A stretch of DNA of 49,500 nucleotides from Mycolicibacterium canariasense. GTDB lineage: Bacteria > Actinomycetota > Actinomycetes > Mycobacteriales > Mycobacteriaceae. The position numbers and the translations under genes were made by a program. Shown piece after piece: positions 46,489 to 49,500 of this stretch; within the stretch, counting starts at the first letter, position 1, and the number at the start of each line of letters is the position of its first letter. The DNA lies in the NCBI RefSeq assembly GCF_002101555.1, contig NZ_LQOL01000097.1, positions 1 through 49,500 on the forward strand, written 5' to 3'. The notes under the pieces are model-generated. The model ran no database searches and was not told the DNA's origin. It was given only the letters and a program-made list of their open reading frames with translations.

Positions 46489-47584
46489 CGAAGGTGGACG
46501 CGTGCACCATCATGCCGTCACCGATGTAGATGCCGACGTGCGAGGCGTCGGAGTAGTACGAGATGACGTCGCCGGGCTGCATCTGATCGGTCGACACCGG
46601 CTGGCCGCCGGCGGCCTGTGCGTAGCTGGAGTGCGGCAGGGAGATCCCGGCCTGCTGGAACGCCCACTTGACCAGACCGGAGCAGTCGAAGGCGCCGGGT
46701 CCTTCGGCGCCCCACGAGTAGGGCGAGCCGATCCGGGTGAGTGCGGCCTGCACGGCGGCCATGCCTTCACTGGTCCCGCCGGGTGCCGGGACGGCGCCGT
46801 CGGGCGGCGGCGCGATGTCACCGGGCGGAATGGCCTCCGGCGGCGCGGCCAGCACGGCCGGATCCTGCCCGGGCAACGCCGCCGGCGGCGGCACGTCGGC
46901 CGGCGCGGGCGCGGCGGGCGCCGGTGGGATGGCCGCCAGCGCCTCGCGCTGGGCCGGGGTCAGCACCTGGTACTGCGACTTGACGACGGCGATCTGCACC
47001 TGCAGCTTGCTTTGCTTGGACTGCAGATCGGCGCGCACCGCGGCGGCCTGCTCGGCGGCCGTCTTGGCGTCGGCGGCCGACTGGGCCGAGGCCGTCTCGG
47101 CCTGAGCGGCGCGCAGGCTGGTGGTCCGGAAGTTCTGCATCTGCGCCGACATCTCGGTGGCCATCACCCGTTGCACGGCGAGCTGATCGATCAGCCCCTG
47201 CGGCGAGGGGGCGGTGAGCATGGCGTCGAGACCGTCGGTGCGACCGCCCATGTATTGCGCGGCGGCGACCTTGTTGACCGAGCTCTGGAACGTTGCCAGC
47301 TGCGCCTTGGCGGCGTCGGCGTCGGCGAGGTCGGCGGCGTGCTTGGCCTCGGCGGCACGCTGCGCTGCCAGCTTGTTGTCCAGATCCAACTCGGCGGCAT
47401 GCATGGCTTCGGTGGTGACTTCGGCTTGCCGCGACAGCTCGTTGAGCTTTGCCAGTGCGTCATCGGCGGGGTCGGCGTGCACACTGCCGGCCAGCGCGCT
47501 CCCGAGGAGCACCATGCTCGCTATCGCACCGGCCAGGGGTCGCTTGACGCCACGCTTCGGTCGGTCTGTGCGATCAGGCCTCAA
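46427..47584 (-). CDS. ripC: Secreted NlpC/P60 peptidoglycan endopeptidase RipC-like (Rv2190c)
   Basis: 385 residues from TTG 47584 with AAGGA upstream, equal in length to recalled Rv2190c. Signal peptide to about residue 37 (GSVHADPADDALAKL after it). A coiled coil spans about 40-205, then a Pro/Ala linker to about 272 and the C-terminal NlpC/P60 domain with catalytic Cys301 in AFDCSGLVKWAF, His349 in DASHVGIYIG and His361. Enzymes of this group cut D-Glu-DAP stem bonds. The coiled coil probably autoinhibits or docks FtsEX, as known for RipC. It lies in a different frame from the lipoprotein gene it overlaps. Confidence 0.94.
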   Translation of the reverse strand: MRPDRTDRPKRGVKRPLAGAIASMVLLGSALAGSVHADPADDALAKLNELSRQAEVTTEAMHAAELDLDNKLAAQRAAEAKHAADLADADAAKAQLATFQSSVNKVAAAQYMGGRTDGLDAMLTAPSPQGLIDQLAVQRVMATEMSAQMQNFRTTSLRAAQAETASAQSAADAKTAAEQAAAVRADLQSKQSKLQVQIAVVKSQYQVLTPAQREALAAIPPAPAAPAPADVPPPAALPGQDPAVLAAPPEAIPPGDIAPPPDGAVPAPGGTSEGMAAVQAALTRIGSPYSWGAEGPGAFDCSGLVKWAFQQAGISLPHSSYAQAAGGQPVSTDQMQPGDVISYYSDASHVGIYIGDGMMVHASTFGVPVRIAPVNNAPIYNVRRY

Positions 47585-47640
47585 GGTTTCGCGTCCTTAA
47601 ACTGCATACGAGCCGGCTCGAACTCAATTAGGTCTCAGAT

Positions 47641-47670
47641 AGGTTACGAAACGGCATCGGGCTTGTCCAA
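47641..47670 (-). promoter_or_regulatory. Promoter of ripC: TTGGAC, 18 nt, TAACCT
   Basis: On the minus strand TTGGAC (complement of 47665-47670) and TAACCT (complement of 47641-47646) are 18 nt apart, a good sigma-A-type match. Transcription would start near 47634, giving a leader of about 50 nt. The 150-bp gap to the next upstream gene holds no riboswitch-like fold that I can recognise. Confidence 0.6.
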
Positions 47671-47734
47671 CAGGAGACGCAAATTTAACAGCCGATCCGG
47701 TTTAATTTTTGCCTCCGCGGGAGTGTGCGTGTCA

Positions 47735-48001
47735 TCACGCCACACCTGTTGTACCACCTCGGTTCTCCGCACGCCGGATCGGGACCAACCGCAGCCGCGG
47801 GGCCATTCCGGCGTCGGCCAACACCTCCAGGGCCCGGCGCTCATCGTCCAGCAAAGTCTCCGGTACCCCGAGGAGCACGCTGACCACGCAGTCCTGGCAT
47901 CCCGGTCCGCGCACCGCGCAGTCATCGCAATCGATCACCACCGTGCCGGTGTCCACCTCCGGTTGCCGAGAATCATCGGCCGGTCGTTGTCCAGGTTTCA
48001 C
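47735..48001 (-). CDS. Small conserved cysteine-rich protein (DCDDC...GCQDC motif)
   Basis: 88 residues from GTG 48001 with AGAGGA upstream. The core reads GTVVIDCDDCAVRGPGCQDC followed by VVSVLLGVPETLLDDERRAL and a helix EVLADAGMAPRLRLVPI. The four cysteines (C-x2-C-x6-C-x2-C) look like a zinc knuckle or iron-sulfur site. I recall similar small proteins in many actinobacteria but no named function. It is divergent from the exonuclease gene with 93 bp between starts and lies upstream of ripC on the same strand. Confidence 0.8.
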   Translation of the reverse strand: MKPGQRPADDSRQPEVDTGTVVIDCDDCAVRGPGCQDCVVSVLLGVPETLLDDERRALEVLADAGMAPRLRLVPIRRAENRGGTTGVA

Positions 48002-48081
48002 GTCAGGTCCTCTCTCATCTGTCAGTGCCCGCACCGTAACGAGGGCCACCGACAGATCCCGGCGCTGTCGGTGACGCGGGT

Positions 48082-48087
48082 TACCGT
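48082..48087 (+). promoter_or_regulatory. Probable -10 element for a leaderless exonuclease mRNA
   Basis: TACCGT fits TANNNT and ends 7 bp before GTG 48095, so the transcript would start at or next to the start codon. This supports GTG 48095 over the in-frame GTG at 48071. Confidence 0.45.
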
Positions 48088-48094
48088 CACCGAC

Positions 48095-49500
48095 GTGTCG
48101 CAGCTGAGCTTTGCCGATGTCGAGCCGCTCGCCGACATCGCGCTGGCCGACACCACCTTCGTCGTCGTCGACCTGGAGACCACCGGTGGCCGGGCCGCCG
48201 GGGACGGCCATGACGCCATCACCGAGATCGGCGCGGTCAAGGTGCGCGGCGGCGTCGTGCTCGGCGAGCTCGCCACCCTGGTCGACCCGGGCCGGGCCAT
48301 CCCGCCGCAGATCGTCGCGCTCACCGGCATCACCTCGGCGATGGTGCACGACGCGCCGCGGATCGACAGCGTGCTGCCGGCCTTCCTGGAGTTCGCCCGC
48401 GGCGCGGTGCTGGTCGCCCACAACGCCGGGTTCGACATCGGGTTCCTGCGCGCCGCCGCCGAGCGGCTCGGGCTGACCTGGCCACGGCCACCGGTGTTGT
48501 GCACGGTGCGGCTGGCCCGCCGGGTGCTCACCCGCGACGAGGCGCCCAGCGTCCGGCTTGCCGCGCTGGCGCAGCTGTTCGGTGCCGCCACCACGCCCAC
48601 CCACCGCGCGCTCGACGATGCGCGCGCCACCGTGGATGTGCTGCACGGCCTCATCGAACGGGTCGGCAACCAGGGCGTGCGCACCTACCCGGAGCTGCGG
48701 TCCTACCTGCCCGACAAGACCGCACCGCAGCGCCGCAAGCGGCACCTCGCCGCCGGCATCCCCGGCCGGCCCGGGGTGTACCTGTTCCGCGGGCCCGGCG
48801 ACGAGGTGCTCTACGTCGGCACCGCGGTGGATCTGCACCGCCGGGTCAGCCAGTACTTCACCGGCGCCGATCCCCGCACCCGGATGAAAGAGATGGTGGC
48901 CCTGGCCACCCGGGTCGACCACGTCGAGTGCGCGCACGAGCTGGAGGCCGGGGTGCGCGAGCTGCGCCTGCTGGCCGCGCACGCCCCGCCGTACAACCGG
49001 CGCTCCCGGTTCCCGCGCCGGCATTGGTGGATCGTGCTAACCGAGGAGGCGTTCCCGCGGTTCTCGGTGGTGCGGGCCCCGCGCAGCGCGCGGGCGCTGG
49101 GCCCGTTCGGCGCGCGGGCCGACGCCGTCGCCGCCGCGCAGATCCTGGCCCGCGGAACGGGCGTACGCACCTGCACGGCCCGGCTGTCACGCACCGCGCG
49201 GCACGCGTGCGATCACCACGAACTGGCGCCGTGCCCGGCGCCACCCGGGGCCGACGCCGCCGGGTACGCCGCGGCCCCGCAGGCCGCCGCCGCGCTCATC
49301 GCCGGCACGGACAGTTCGGCGTTGCGCACCGTGCTGGACCAGATCGAGGCGCTGGCCGCCGCGCACCGCTACGAGAGCGCCGCCCGGCTGCGCGACCACG
49401 CCGCCGACACGGTGGAGGTGGTGTGCCGCGGCCAGCGGTTGCAGGCGCTGGCCGCCGTCGACGAATTGGTCGCGGCCCGCCCGGACGGGCGGGGCGGGGC
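48095..49500 (+). CDS. DEDDh exonuclease fused to UvrC-like GIY-YIG region (Rv2191-like), partial at right edge
   Basis: 468 residues visible from GTG 48095; the frame runs off the window. Residues about 20-190 form a DnaQ-like exonuclease: VVVDLETTG (Asp, Glu), LVAHNAGFDIGFL (Asp) and HRALDDARATVDVL (His, Asp). Residues about 225-310 carry a GIY-YIG-like domain (GRPGVYLFRGPGDEVLYVGT, LHRRVSQYF) as in UvrC, followed by a region ending in a UVR-like helix (AHRYESAARLRDHAADTVEV). The fusion is known in actinobacteria (epsilon/UvrC-like hybrids, about 600-650 residues) and is thought to act in DNA repair; the exact role is not established. Confidence 0.92.
   Translation, partial: MSQLSFADVEPLADIALADTTFVVVDLETTGGRAAGDGHDAITEIGAVKVRGGVVLGELATLVDPGRAIPPQIVALTGITSAMVHDAPRIDSVLPAFLEFARGAVLVAHNAGFDIGFLRAAAERLGLTWPRPPVLCTVRLARRVLTRDEAPSVRLAALAQLFGAATTPTHRALDDARATVDVLHGLIERVGNQGVRTYPELRSYLPDKTAPQRRKRHLAAGIPGRPGVYLFRGPGDEVLYVGTAVDLHRRVSQYFTGADPRTRMKEMVALATRVDHVECAHELEAGVRELRLLAAHAPPYNRRSRFPRRHWWIVLTEEAFPRFSVVRAPRSARALGPFGARADAVAAAQILARGTGVRTCTARLSRTARHACDHHELAPCPAPPGADAAGYAAAPQAAAALIAGTDSSALRTVLDQIEALAAAHRYESAARLRDHAADTVEVVCRGQRLQALAAVDELVAARPDGRGG

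Noticed and set aside
47585..47734. c-di-AMP (ydaO-type) riboswitch before the NlpC/P60 gene
   Set aside because: Such riboswitches precede some actinobacterial cell wall hydrolase genes, but the leader after the proposed promoter is only about 50 nt and shows none of the conserved loops.
47644..47925. Minus-strand frame of 93 codons before ripC
   Set aside because: It overlaps the Cys-rich small protein in another frame, contains the ripC promoter, and is Trp/Arg/Cys-rich with no family-like features.

Overview
The window is high-GC actinobacterial chromosome and almost certainly comes from a mycobacterium, probably a rapid grower of the Mycolicibacterium type. The evidence is the near-complete conserved block of wag31, yggT, sepF, yggS, yfiH/pgeF, ftsZ, ftsQ, murC, murG, ftsW, mraY, murF, murE, pbpB, ftsL, rsmH and mraZ. 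This is followed by the mycobacterial neighbourhood of lppM, idsA2, mptA, pknL, aroG, plsC, fadD15, pimB' and ripC in the order known from M. tuberculosis (about Rv2143 to Rv2191). Gene symbols rest on recognition of the proteins and gene order from memory, not on a database search. No rRNA, tRNA, CRISPR array, phage gene or insertion sequence was seen.

Layout. Positions 1-6000 are accessory: a tripartite tricarboxylate transporter operon (tctC-tctB-tctA) translationally coupled to a small universal stress protein. It is divergent from a CitA/DcuS-type sensor kinase and its response regulator, with a 22-bp inverted repeat in the shared promoter region. Positions 6000-9230 hold a glutamine amidotransferase-like protein, an SRPBCC-epimerase fusion, a phosphoribosyltransferase and a small membrane protein. 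Positions 9260-28240 are the division and cell wall (dcw) cluster on the minus strand, mostly with 1-4 nt start/stop overlaps. Positions 28240-28560 are the mraZ regulatory region, with MraZ-type TGGGG boxes and a strong terminator. Positions 28560-49500 alternate in strand and carry envelope genes (polyprenyl synthase, lipomannan/LAM and PIM mannosyltransferases, acyltransferase, acyl-CoA ligase, NlpC/P60 hydrolase), the PknL kinase with its known substrate gene, DAHP synthase, and an operon around an ArsA-like ATPase.

How the genes work together. MurC, MurE and MurF build the UDP-MurNAc-pentapeptide, MraY and MurG make lipid II, and FtsW with PbpB polymerise and cross-link it at the septum. 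FtsZ, SepF, FtsQ and FtsL organise the divisome, Wag31 directs polar growth, and MraZ and RsmH open the cluster. The later mannosyltransferases and idsA2 supply lipid carriers and PIM/LM/LAM of the same envelope.

Most notable: murD, the D-glutamate ligase normally between mraY and ftsW, is absent. Only 229 bp separate the two genes, and that space holds a 31-bp tandem repeat copying the mraY 3' end. A short dispersed repeat (core GAGCGYAGCGAC) is embedded in frame in murF and recurs in two intergenic regions, once as another 31-bp tandem array. These repeats and the missing ligase deserve checking first.
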